A stretch of DNA of 64,000 nt from Trifolium pratense (GCF_020283565.1 NC_060060.1:26722001-26786000), one strand, 5' to 3'. Counted from the first letter of the stretch, positions 8,601-16,768 are shown. Notes: generated from the sequence alone by a model not told the origin. Numbers and translations are program-made.

Positions 8601-11015
8601 AGTAGTGAGTCTAGTGAAGAAGAATCAGAAGAATGCTTAGGTATAGATTTTTGTAACTGTAATAATTGCATTAAAAGCATTAATGTTTTAACTAATCATC
8701 AAGCTAATACCTTAATAGGAATATTAGACAAAATGGAAGAATCTGAAAGTAAACAAGCTTTTATGAGGCAGATTAAAGATATAATTGACGATAATGAAAT
8801 AGAAAAGAAAGAATTACATAAAGTAGAATTTAAAGATGTTATGGAACTCTTTAAGAAACCTTCTCAGAATCCCATAACCTTAAGAGACTTACAAGAGGAA
8901 ATTAAAATCCTTAAAAAAGAAATTCAATCATTAAAAAATAGAGATGATGAATTGGAAGTTAAAATTCTAGAATTACAAGGAACTCTAATTATTCAAGAAC
9001 AGAATAGGCTACGAACTATGATTCCTTTTCCTTCTTCTAGTAAGAACGAAGAAGAAGAAATCTATATTAATAAAATAGAAAAAATGATTTCTCACAAATG
9101 GTATACAAAGATTAATTTAATAATCAGAGATATGACTTATGAATTTACTGCATTAGTAGACTCTGGAGCAGATTTAAACTGCATACAAGAAGGATTAATA
9201 CCTACCCAGTTCTACGAAAAAACTAAAGAATCATTACGAGGAGCTAATGGTAATAGATTACAAGTTTCGTATAAGTTATCCAACGCTAAAGTTTGTAAAG
9301 ATAAAATATGTTACATAACCTCCTTTCTATTAGTTAAAAATATTACAGAAGAAATTATTTTAGGAACACCTTTCTTAACCTTACTTTATCCCTTTAAAGT
9401 AAATGAAAATAGAGAAATTAATTTTGAATTTTTAGATAAACCAAAAATTAGAGATTTAAACTTTGTACAAGAAAAAGCTATATCTCAAATTAATTTAATA
9501 AATAAAAAGAAAAAACAAATTAATTTTATTAATAAGGAAATACGTTTAAAAAGAATAGAGGACCAAATAAAAACACCCAATATTAAAGAAAAAATTAATA
9601 ATGTTTTAGAAAAATTTAAAAAACATCTTTGCTCTGAACAACCTAATGCATTCTGGAAAAGAAAGGTACATACTGTCTCTTTACCTTATGAATCAAACTT
9701 TGAAGAAATAAATATACCCACTAGGGCTCGACCAATACAAATGAATCAAGAACACCTAGATTATTGCAAAAAAGAAATACAAGATTACTTAGATAAAGGC
9801 TTAATTAGGCCTAGTAAATCTCCTTGGAGTTGTTCGGCATTTTATGTTATTAATGCATCTGAATTAGAACGAGGAAGTCCTAGATTAGTAATAAATTATA
9901 AATCATTAAACAAAGCGTTAAAATGGATTAGGTATCCTATACCTAATAAAAAAGATTTAATTAGTAGATTACATAATAAAAGTATTTATTCAAAATTTGA
10001 TTTAAAATCAGGATATTATCAAATCCAATTAGAAGAAAAGGATAAATATAAAACGGCATTTGTGGTACCATTTGGTCACTATGAATGGAACGTTATGCCT
10101 TTAGGACTAAAGAATGCTCCTTCTGAATTTCAAAATATTATGAACACCATATTTAATGATTACTCAGATTTTACCATAGTTTATTTAGATGACATATTAG
10201 TTTTTTCGGAGTCCATTAACCAGCATTTTCACCATATGGAACTATTTTTTCAAATTATTAAAGATAATGGTTTAGTGTTATCAGAGAAAAAATTAAAAAT
10301 ATTTCAAACTAAAATTAGATTTTTAGGTTTCGACATAACACAAGGGATGTACACCCCTATTAGTAGATCATTAGAGTTTGTTAGTAAATTTCCTAATGAA
10401 TTAAAGGATAAAACTCAATTACAGAGATTTTTAGGATGTGTGAATTATGTGTCAGATTTTATCCCTAACCTTAGAATTATATGTATCCCCTTGTTTAAGA
10501 GACTTAGGAAAAATCCACCACCTTGGGATGATACAATGACTCGGAGTATATTACAATTAAAGGAAATAGTAAAAAAATTACCTTGTTTAGGAATACCAGA
10601 TCCTACAGCCAAATTAATAGTGGAAACAGATGCCTCTGATCTTGGATTTGGAGGAATTTTAAAGCAAATACTACCGGGTATGGCTAAGGAACAAGTAGTC
10701 AGATATTATTCTGGAACTTGGAACCCAGCCCAATTAAAATATAGTACTATTAAAAAAGAAATTTTATCAATTGTTTTATGCATTACAAAATTTCAAGATG
10801 ATTTGTTTTCTAAGAAATTTTTATTAAAAACTGATTGTAAAGCTGCAACCAGTGTTTTACAAAAAGATGTAAAAAATTTAGTTTCAAAACATATCTTTGC
10901 TAGATGGCAATCATTACTCTCCTGTTTTGATTTCGAAATTGAGCATATACAGGGAATTAAGAATTCCTTGCCAGACTTTTTAACAAGAGAATTTCTGCAG
11001 GGAAAACATGAGTAA
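5634..11015 (+). CDS. Viral ORF1 polyprotein: movement, coat, protease, reverse transcriptase, RNase H
   Basis: This is one open frame of 1793 codons. Domains in order are: a caulimovirid movement protein of the 30K type (residues ~80-270, including FRYIHLGLVQVAVKPL from residue 112); a coiled-coil-like stretch (~500-530); a coat/gag-like region (~640-860); a Lys-rich basic tract (~855-920); a CCHC knuckle CYKCGRFGHYANDC (923-936); an acidic Ser/Glu tract (~970-1010); an aspartic protease with ALVDSGAD (Asp 1176); a reverse transcriptase with YLDD (1517-1520); and an RNase H with ETDASDLGFGG (Asp 1666). The product should assemble particles, process itself and copy pregenomic RNA. The start ATG is the first after the leader. 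The stop overlaps the ORF2 start. No frameshift or stop is present, which is notable for an endogenous copy. Whether it is expressed cannot be seen from sequence. Confidence 0.93.
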   Translation: MSRLLNRAWSSVSGRSSRSNRTLVPPTSGTETTLNQDTFQNQELEVQEMENKLINWNMPEIKLNEIYKISTFDFKSQKVIHTLEQARNVKNKQETFTLLDKKLLDQHYKDGFRYIHLGLVQVAVKPLHKLGLNSPILLILRDSRIRDFHDSVIAMLESNLNDGPVYFNCYPNYSMSLNDEITSSSLVICVQHQNDNFTEGISNVDIITRITYKVTNVNYNYKSLRSTPRNETCIIEANLKKSSIITPKILTISELKEKIPEEWIIENTTTQPEKLESRSIRDIITDQDGNIRIRMNRSQSFRYNQSPSIGSSSARRSVDSTIRLNLAGVNFAPTIPQPIYQERISRSPSPTESQILGMIKAEEPFEIDKVWIREDFLAYFNKEKRRWYFDTFPEEKRSLYLKLFYQFLEHHEVNIYFFTWFELYYLDNNLLNPYAKKLFLNTKTRLSIKWKTSRKEIVEAIHPPLEAIKITPPKENIEIEASPFKVIINSTEQKKDINNIHSQLNYTNQILHTMAQQLDRVEQFLPETLETKVSDPTRPIYHYNIPTDKEIKDLTLGFNPEQKLDELVDRLKVLNIGSTSEVKINTLSLGNEEENIISRLDKAPRPKTRNYYPRPSFADVQFEERNSFIGDSYSGDCIIEWNIDGASEQHILNIIQNMTMAATAFKIKKNSDRKTKDMLVMGFTGQLKGWWDNILSEEDKLKIDSAVKLETNEEICVTTLLYAITKFFIGEPLKLQQRASDQLLNLYCPTMSDYRWYKDMFLSKLCLRLDGAAIYWKERFISGLPRLFAEKVKGNIRQNYNGEIPFNSLTMGEISNYIVETGLQICTDYKIQNKIKNEKANNKRELGSFCEQYGATPIRAPSNPKSKKKAFSKNKKNLKKYYKKDNYQKENYQENKKFYKNSRKKKGRNSYQKNNNKNKDIKCYKCGRFGHYANDCKVKEKIQQISNLNISEELKNNLIRTLENIMLLSDDDFSSSSESEVEEINNLIESSESSEEESEECLGIDFCNCNNCIKSINVLTNHQANTLIGILDKMEESESKQAFMRQIKDIIDDNEIEKKELHKVEFKDVMELFKKPSQNPITLRDLQEEIKILKKEIQSLKNRDDELEVKILELQGTLIIQEQNRLRTMIPFPSSSKNEEEEIYINKIEKMISHKWYTKINLIIRDMTYEFTALVDSGADLNCIQEGLIPTQFYEKTKESLRGANGNRLQVSYKLSNAKVCKDKICYITSFLLVKNITEEIILGTPFLTLLYPFKVNENREINFEFLDKPKIRDLNFVQEKAISQINLINKKKKQINFINKEIRLKRIEDQIKTPNIKEKINNVLEKFKKHLCSEQPNAFWKRKVHTVSLPYESNFEEINIPTRARPIQMNQEHLDYCKKEIQDYLDKGLIRPSKSPWSCSAFYVINASELERGSPRLVINYKSLNKALKWIRYPIPNKKDLISRLHNKSIYSKFDLKSGYYQIQLEEKDKYKTAFVVPFGHYEWNVMPLGLKNAPSEFQNIMNTIFNDYSDFTIVYLDDILVFSESINQHFHHMELFFQIIKDNGLVLSEKKLKIFQTKIRFLGFDITQGMYTPISRSLEFVSKFPNELKDKTQLQRFLGCVNYVSDFIPNLRIICIPLFKRLRKNPPPWDDTMTRSILQLKEIVKKLPCLGIPDPTAKLIVETDASDLGFGGILKQILPGMAKEQVVRYYSGTWNPAQLKYSTIKKEILSIVLCITKFQDDLFSKKFLLKTDCKAATSVLQKDVKNLVSKHIFARWQSLLSCFDFEIEHIQGIKNSLPDFLTREFLQGKHE

Positions 11016-12273
11016 AGAAAAATCAGATCCTCGAGATAATTATGGACCTCCGAAGGTAACCAATAAAGAATTAGTTTTAGGATCTTCATCATCTTCGTCA
11101 AATAAAACTTTAACCTTAGGGTCACCTTCTTATTTGAATAAAATTATGTCTAGTCCCCAATCCATTACCTCAAAAATTAGTCCTCAACCAGGAATTAGGC
11201 CTTGCCTAATATCTCCATTACACTTTTCTGCCCAGCTTGCAAGTCCTTCTCCTCAAAAACTACGACCGTCTAAATTAGCTTATTACTCACCCCCTGAAAC
11301 TACTCAAAAATCCTCTTTCATTACTAAAAAACAGATTACACCTATTCTACCATTAGAACCTTCCTATTGCCCAGCAAATTTCTCATTACTTCAAATAGTG
11401 TCAAAAATATTACCCCCTGGATTCTTCTATTTGCCAGAAGATTCAAATCTTTTCAAAACAAGAAAATATTACGAATTTATTCTAATAGATACAGACTCTA
11501 TAACTTTAACCCATCATTACGACCCGAAAGACTCAAACAAAATTACCTTCTCTAAATTCAAAATTAATAAAGTTTTATCTCCAGCCGACTGGAGTCAGCC
11601 TCCTCACAAAGAAAAAGCTTTTAGCAGGACTTTTGTCCCGCAATGTTACAATTATTTTGATTATATGAAAGCTTGGTATCATTTTTTGGATATTGAGCCT
11701 TTTAATCATACTTGGTTTATATGGTTTAACAAAAATATATCAATTAGTTTCCCAAACTGGTTCGTAGAATGGTTTTACACCATTGGTCCGATTGTGAAAA
11801 TATTACCAGACTTCGCTCAGGAAGCCTTTAATGTTTTTAAGGAAGTTACTACCTGTCCACAATACAAAGCTCTGCTTTGTTTTTGTGCAGTTTTTGGAAT
11901 TACTTGGATCACTTCATGGACCTTGTCCACAGCTCCATTATGGGAAGAACCCATGCCACAACAATTAATTAAAAAGTACTCAGTTAAATGGTGGAGTAAG
12001 TTCAATCCGGAATTGATCTCTCCAGCTAGATTAAACGCTTGGTTTTCAGCTAATCCTAGTCTTTGCAAAGAATCTCAAGTACCTGGTCCCGTTGAGTTTT
12101 CAGCATTACAACCACAGTTATTGGATTCATTAAAGAACATTACCAATCCTCGGGAGTATATGGAAAAATTAAAGGAAGCAATGTCAGTCTTATCAGATAA
12201 CGATAGCACTAGCATTACTAGCGTTACAGATATTCAAAATGAAGACGACTGTTACGGATTAATGGATCTCTAA
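11008..12273 (+). CDS. Viral ORF2, protein of unknown function
   Basis: This is an open frame of 421 codons starting inside the last codons of ORF1. The two share the eight bases ATGAGTAA, with ORF2 start first and ORF1 stop last. The N-terminal ~110 residues are rich in Ser, Pro and Lys and look disordered. The middle is rich in aromatic residues (several Trp, Phe and Tyr between residues ~210 and 260). A hydrophobic stretch near residues 285-305 could be a membrane segment. The C-terminus is acidic and Ser/Thr-rich. I recognise no known domain. A similar-sized protein of unknown role after RNase H is described for florendoviruses. The overlap suggests termination-reinitiation or leaky scanning, which is inference. 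Confidence 0.8.
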   Translation: MSKEKSDPRDNYGPPKVTNKELVLGSSSSSSNKTLTLGSPSYLNKIMSSPQSITSKISPQPGIRPCLISPLHFSAQLASPSPQKLRPSKLAYYSPPETTQKSSFITKKQITPILPLEPSYCPANFSLLQIVSKILPPGFFYLPEDSNLFKTRKYYEFILIDTDSITLTHHYDPKDSNKITFSKFKINKVLSPADWSQPPHKEKAFSRTFVPQCYNYFDYMKAWYHFLDIEPFNHTWFIWFNKNISISFPNWFVEWFYTIGPIVKILPDFAQEAFNVFKEVTTCPQYKALLCFCAVFGITWITSWTLSTAPLWEEPMPQQLIKKYSVKWWSKFNPELISPARLNAWFSANPSLCKESQVPGPVEFSALQPQLLDSLKNITNPREYMEKLKEAMSVLSDNDSTSITSVTDIQNEDDCYGLMDL

Positions 12274-12640
12274 AAGATTTTTGGAATAATTGCATGAATT
12301 ATCAAAAAGCTGCTTTTAGGGAATTATTAAAAGAATCTACTTTCGGTGAAGGAATCCCCTTGTCGGCCATTTAGTTTGGATTATTTAAAAATTATTGTAT
12401 CACTTTTTCTGTTACTTTGTCATCTTGTAATAATTGTTATTTCTGATGGAATTAGGACTGTAGTATTATGTATTTTAGTTTATTATTTTGAAGTCCGAAC
12501 TCATCCTTCTCCTATAAAAGGATGTTTAGTTCTCTTTAGAAAGCATGCAAAAATTTTAGAAGTCAGAAACTGAAGAAGTTTGCTTGCCTCTAGAATTGTA
12601 AGAATACTTTATGAATAAAATGTTTTTAAGTAATTTCTTC
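12274..12640 (+). promoter_or_regulatory. Viral 3' intergenic region with promoter and poly(A) signal
   Basis: After ORF2 there is ~240 bases of AT-rich sequence. Then comes a TATA box (CCTATAAAAGGA, 12511-12522), and about 95 bases later AATAAA (12614-12619). In Caulimoviridae one promoter drives a longer-than-genome pregenomic RNA that passes its own poly(A) signal once. The TATA to AATAAA spacing here allows a short RNA redundancy. A 75-codon frame at 12346-12573 overlaps the promoter and is probably chance. Confidence 0.75.
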
Positions 12641-12670
12641 TTTTATCTTTATGTTATTAAATTTATTGTG

Positions 12671-12678
<8 letters not shown>
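12641..12678 (+). repeat. Terminal redundancy of the viral copy, right
   Basis: Exact 38-base copy of 5146-5183, starting about 20 bases after the viral AATAAA. It runs directly into the right (TA)n tract. Confidence 0.8.

Positions 12679-12717
<39 letters not shown>
12677..12717. repeat. (TA)n microsatellite between virus and foldback element
   Basis: About 20 TA units join the right end of the viral copy to the left end of the 1.6-kb foldback element. Confidence 0.95.
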
Positions 12718-12720
<3 letters not shown>

Positions 12721-14327
12721 GGCTGCTAACTTAGACCCAGTTGGGTCTAAGTTAGCAAGGTGCACCTTTTCAGTTGGACAAAAATACCCATTCTTTTTAA
12801 TTAATTAACCAAATTACCATCAATGGACGCGGATCCAGTGTCACGCGCGTACCGCAGGACCATGGTTACAAACCGTTGATTTCCATCAGACAGCCAAGAT
12901 CTGATCTCATCAAGACTGTCTGATCAATCAGACAGCCCAGATCATCCGAATCCATCAGATTCCAGCGCGTGCACCACACTGGATTACACCCTGGAGAGAG
13001 AAGAATCTACTTTTTAAAAGCAGGACACGTGTCGCTGTCTGATCGGCTGGGCGTGATTTTTTTCCATTTAATACTTTGAACTCAATTATTTCGTTGTAAA
13101 TTAATTTTTTTTTTTTTATACCAAAATTCATAATTTTTTTTTATCTACAAATAGAGACTTGGTTCGTTTGATTTGGACACAGAAAAAAAAAACCCAATTT
13201 TTCACTACCTTAATCTCATTTTTCACTACCTTACATCAACTCACTGAAACCATTCTACCAGCAAAATGGTTTCAGATTACAACTCTCTGAAACCATTGTA
13301 CCAAATAAATGGTTTCAGAAGCAAATACAATTAATAAATTACTCACTGAAACCATTCTACCAGTAAAATGGTTTCAGAATACAACTATGTGCAACCATTC
13401 TACAAGCTAAATGGTTTCAGAAGCAAATAACTAATAATCAACTTACTGAAACCATTCTACCAGCAAAATGGTTTCAGATTACAACTCTCTGAAACCATTG
13501 TACCAGATAAATGGTTTCAGAAGCAAACACAATTAATAAATTACTCATTGAAACCATTCTACCAGTAAAATGGTTTCAGAATACAACTATGTGCAACCAT
13601 TCTACCAGTAAAATGGTTTCAGAAGCAAACACTAGTTTTTAATTACCGTTTTATCTCATTTAATTAACTAAAAATAGTTTCAGGTCTCCAAAAATTTCAT
13701 AAAATATACCAAAAGTTCCAGAATATTATCTACTATTTTCCTGGTATAATGGTTTCAGTGAGTTGGTTGAGTGGTGCGTGTTAAATTACAACACACAAGT
13801 AACGTATTTAGTAGACAAAAAATGAGATTAAGGTAGTGAAAAATTGCATTTTTTTTTCGGTGTCCAAATCAAACGAACCAAGTCTCTATTTGTAGAAAAA
13901 AAAAATTATGAATTTTGGTATAAAAAAAAAATAAAAAATTAATTTACAACGAAATAATTGAGTTCAAAGTATTAAATGAACAAAAATCACGTCCAGCCAA
14001 CCATTGTGTGACACGTGTCCTACTTTTAAAAAGCAAATTTTTCTCTCTCCAGGGTGTAATCCAGTGTGGCGCACGCGCTGGAATCTGATGGATCAGGATG
14101 ATCTGGGCTGTCGGATTGATCAGACAGTCTTGATGAGATCAGATCTTGGCTGTCTGATGGAAATCAACGGTCTGTAACCATGGTCCTTCGGTACGCGCGC
14201 GACACTGGATCCGCGTCCATTGATGGGTATTTTGGTTAATTAATTAAAAAGAATGGGTATTTTGGTCCAATTAAAAAGGTGCACCTTGCTAACTTAGACC
14301 TAACTAGGGTCTAAGTTAGAAAACCCC
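12718..14327. mobile_element. 1.6-kb foldback element with ~500-bp inverted arms
   Basis: The left arm (12718 to ~13225) and right arm (~13825 to 14327) are inverted copies of each other. Landmarks include gtctctatttgta with aaatcaaacgaaccaag on one side and its complement on the other, and ggtgcacctt near both ends. Outer ends are GGGGGCTGCTAACTTAG and its near complement. Each end also holds a small palindrome (CTAACTTAGACCC..GGGTCTAAGTTAG). Both flanks are (TA)n, so a TA target duplication is possible but cannot be proved. No transposase frame is present, so it is non-autonomous. I cannot assign a superfamily with confidence. The arms could fold into a long hairpin RNA if transcribed. Confidence 0.85.
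13239..13640. repeat. Two 202-bp tandem units made of short hairpins
   Basis: The loop of the foldback element holds two ~202-bp copies (CTGAAAC landmarks at 13244 and 13446). Each copy contains four modules of the form CTGAAACCATT, ~10 bases, AATGGTTTCAG. Each module is a short inverted repeat, so eight small hairpins stand in a row. The fourth module of each unit begins GTGCAACCATT and is less perfect. No reading frame accounts for them. Confidence 0.85.
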
Positions 14328-14353
14328 ATATATATATATATATATATATATAT
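14328..14353. repeat. (TA)n microsatellite between the two foldback elements
   Basis: About 13 TA units separate the 1.6-kb and 0.67-kb foldback elements. Confidence 0.95.
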
Positions 14354-15020
14354 GAGTTAGGATCCGTTGACACCAGGTGTCAAACTTTAATTTGACATCA
14401 AATCTCAACCGTCTATTTCTTTTAATCAAAGGCTAATAATAATTTCCTATATTTATTGTTATTCAATCACCCCAAATATTACTATTCCCCTTTACGTTTT
14501 CATTCTCATGGTGTATGAATTGAGTTTATGAATCTATTGGACATATAGGTTATAAATCATTGAAAGCAAGTACATATATGAATCATCAATCATGGTATAT
14601 ATGGGTATAAAAATTCAATTTTATCGGTTTTAGTATAGAAAACAATTTTAATTAAATTGAGTTTGGTAGTAGGTTGTTTATGTGCATAGTTTGCAATTGA
14701 CATTGACAGTTAAGCAAAAGAGAATGAAAACGCAAGAGGAATAGTAATGATGGGGATAACAACAATTTATTTTTGTAGAACAGCAAATCAATTTTTTTTT
14801 GTAGAAAAAAAAATTATTATTTTTTTGGTAGAACGCTTATCAATTTTTTTTGGTAAAACAACAAATCAAATTTTTATGCAACCTAAAAATAAGGAATCTC
14901 CTAAATAAATACACACATGAGTTAATATAGGAAACTATTATTAGCCTTTGATTAAAAGAAATAGACGGTTGAGATTTGGTGTCAAATTAAAGTTTGACAC
15001 CTGGTGTCAACGGATCCTAA

Positions 15021-15023
<3 letters not shown>
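14354..15023. mobile_element. 0.67-kb foldback MITE
   Basis: Inverted ends of about 110 bp run from GAGTTAGGATCCGTTGACAC at 14354 to the complement ending at 15023. They share ttgacaccaggtgtcaa and caaccgtctatttctttt blocks. The middle (~14470-14920) is AT-rich and has no coding frame. It lies between two (TA)n tracts, like its larger neighbour, but its sequence is unrelated. Non-autonomous, superfamily not assigned. Confidence 0.85.

Positions 15024-15074
<51 letters not shown>
15024..15074. repeat. (TA)n microsatellite, right end of the cluster
   Basis: About 25 TA units. Beyond this tract the ~65-bp AT-rich repeat seen at 4830-5103 resumes. Confidence 0.95.
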
Positions 15075-15076
<2 letters not shown>

Positions 15077-15281
15077 ACACATGTGGTGATTAAATTTCTA
15101 TGAGGACCTATATTTTTAATCATATATTAATATGTGTGTCTGTATTCTATAATTTCAATCGAGACCTATATCTTTACTCATATATTAATATGCGTGTCTA
15201 ATATTTATAATTTCTACGGAGACCTATATTTTTTTATATATTAATATGCATGCCTCTACATGGATTGGTTAAAATTAAGAG

Positions 15282-15457
15282 TTTAATTGTTATGCACTGT
15301 CAGTGTAAAAATTTTTTACACATGCATCCAATGATGTGTTGGCCACATCATTTAACGAACTTGACACATCATGTGTTTCTAAATACCATACATAATGTGT
15401 TGGTATATTATTGAACGTATTAAAATAATTTTACACTAACGGCGCATATAAATTAAA
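15282..15457. mobile_element. MITE, family with TTTAATTGATATGCAC ends
   Basis: The inverted ends begin gtttaattgttatgcactg and close with the complement ggcgcatataaattaaa. Inside are cagtgtaaaa and its complement. Better preserved copies of the same family lie at 32016-32517 and 51427-51594, and an end fragment near 54150. Confidence 0.65.
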
Positions 15458-15680
15458 TTCTAAAAGTAATGTAAAAAAATGTGGCGTCACATATTTGAGG
15501 GATCAAAACTCTCACTTAAATTTTTTATAGATATTTAAAACTAAATTTGAGCTTTTTTAGGAACCAAAAAATACCCGGGCCTAAATTTTTTTTTTAGAAT
15601 CTCTATGGGATCTTATATTTCTACATAACATGGATCTACATTACTATTCATATATTAATATGCATGCCTATTTTTTTTTA

Positions 15681-15866
15681 GGGTCATGCTAAATAGTATT
15701 CACGAGCACTAGTTAAACATACTAAAAAAGAAAATAAATGAAAAAATTAATTATTAGAGAAAATAATTTTTTACATCATTAAAGCATTGAATTCACAATT
15801 TACGAGATAAAATTTTCATATTTGCATCCTTAACTAGTGTTCCGGGGATATTGTTTAGCATTTTCC
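15681..15866. mobile_element. MITE, GGGTCATGCTAA family, probably Mutator-type
   Basis: The ends are GGGTCATGCTAAATAGT and the complement of TTGTTTAGCATTTTCC. The interior is nearly the same as the copy at 63084-63276 (both hold catcattaaa and cacaatttacgagataaaa). Flanking bases tttttttta and ttttattta could be a degenerate 9-bp target duplication. Confidence 0.75.
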
Positions 15867-15979
15867 TTTTATTTATAGAAGTAATTTCTATGGAGATCTA
15901 TATTTCTAATCATATATTAATATAAATATTTATAATTCAAATAAACGCGCATGATATATATTCATCAACGATGCTAAAA

Positions 15980-16235
15980 TAGCTACAAGTCAGTAGGAAT
16001 CCATATATTAGCAACAAGCTCATGGTGACACGAAGTAGGAAGAATTAGTCAAAACTAACACTAGTTCTAGTTTACAAGTTACTTAGTCCATCAGTTTATA
16101 ATAACTCTCTTGTAATAGTTAGTCACCCTTATCTCAGATCTATATATAGGACTCATACACCAATGTACTGTGATTGATACAGAAATAATGAATCACTTTC
16201 CTTCTACATTTCTATCTCATATTATTTATCACTCC
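15980..16235 (+). repeat. Possible decayed LTR fragment
   Basis: Contains ctctcttgtaatagttag, then tatatatagga (16141-16151), then aataatgaatca. This is the promoter/poly(A) arrangement typical of copia LTRs and their solo remnants. No second LTR or target duplication was found. Low confidence. Confidence 0.35.
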
Positions 16236-16551
16236 ATTTGTTTCAAAATGATTGAAAAATAATTTTCGATCATGCTATCACAAGTAATTTTACCTTACTC
16301 TATTGTTATTATACACCAGACAACAATCTTCACAATGATAAATAATTTTATAACGTCACTAATTTTATACTATATAATACTCACTACAATAAAAAAAAAT
16401 ATCGCTGCAACGTCGCGACTCGTAGTACGCACGGGTATTATGCTAGTTAGGTAATAACAATGATTAAACTTTAAAGAAATGGCAACAATTTAAATGGCAG
16501 CAAAGATTCCTTTGTATGCGACGACCTGTTCTATTTTCTCAACCACTCTCC

Positions 16552-16554
<3 letters not shown>

Positions 16555-16592
<38 letters not shown>
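16555..16592. repeat. (TC)n microsatellite upstream of the GARP gene
   Basis: About 18 TC units, lying 177 bases before the start codon. Pyrimidine-rich tracts are common in plant core promoters. A role here is only possible. Confidence 0.9.
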
Positions 16593-16594
<2 letters not shown>

Positions 16595-16685
16595 GGGTTT
16601 ATTCCAAAATTTGATTCTGCTTAGATCCCATATTCTTCATTGGTGGATCCGTTTTTGTGTGCTTGGACAAAACGCTATTCAATCC

Positions 16686-16694
16686 TTATATACA
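16686..16694 (+). promoter_or_regulatory. Candidate TATA box of the GARP gene
   Basis: ttatataca lies 75 bases before the chosen start codon. This leaves room for a short 5' untranslated region. It is position-based support only. Confidence 0.4.
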
Positions 16695-16768
16695 TTCATC
16701 TTCTTACCCTCTTCCACCAACTGTTTTTCCTCAATAACAACAATTCAAACTAAATCACAACAATTCCA

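Larger units (their letters stand above)
5146..12678 (+). mobile_element. Endogenous pararetrovirus, florendovirus-like (Caulimoviridae), near-complete
   Basis: The ~7.5-kb unit has the full set of caulimovirid parts: a tRNA-Met primer site (5269-5280), a leader, a polyprotein ORF (movement protein, coat protein with zinc finger, aspartic protease, reverse transcriptase, RNase H), a second ORF, a TATA box (12513-12519) and a poly(A) signal (12614-12619). A 38-bp direct repeat forms its two ends (5146-5183 and 12641-12678), and both sides are (TA)n. There is no integrase and there are no long LTRs, so it is not an LTR retrotransposon. The movement-protein domain is the clearest difference from Ty3. 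The two-ORF plan, with an ORF of unknown role after RNase H, fits the florendovirus group better than petuviruses, which have one ORF. The group name is from recall. Both ORFs are uninterrupted. Confidence 0.9.
15075..15935. repeat. Degenerate ~65-bp repeat, right blocks, with two MITEs inserted
   Basis: Repeat units lie at 15075-15260, 15595-15680 and 15888-15935, with the pattern ctatggagacctatatttctac / tcatatattaatatg. Between them sit a MITE at 15282-15457 and another at 15681-15866. The rest is AT-rich and shows no gene. Confidence 0.55.

Noticed and set aside
7395..8680. Minus-strand frames of 60-75 codons within the virus
   Set aside because: Shadows of the 1793-codon viral polyprotein on the other strand, with no family resemblance.
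12346..12573. 75-codon frame after viral ORF2
   Set aside because: It overlaps the TATA box and the pregenomic RNA start region and has no domain. Probably chance.
13239..13640. CRISPR-like regular repeat
   Set aside because: The units are palindromic modules in a plant foldback element, not short repeats with unique spacers. Plants have no CRISPR arrays.
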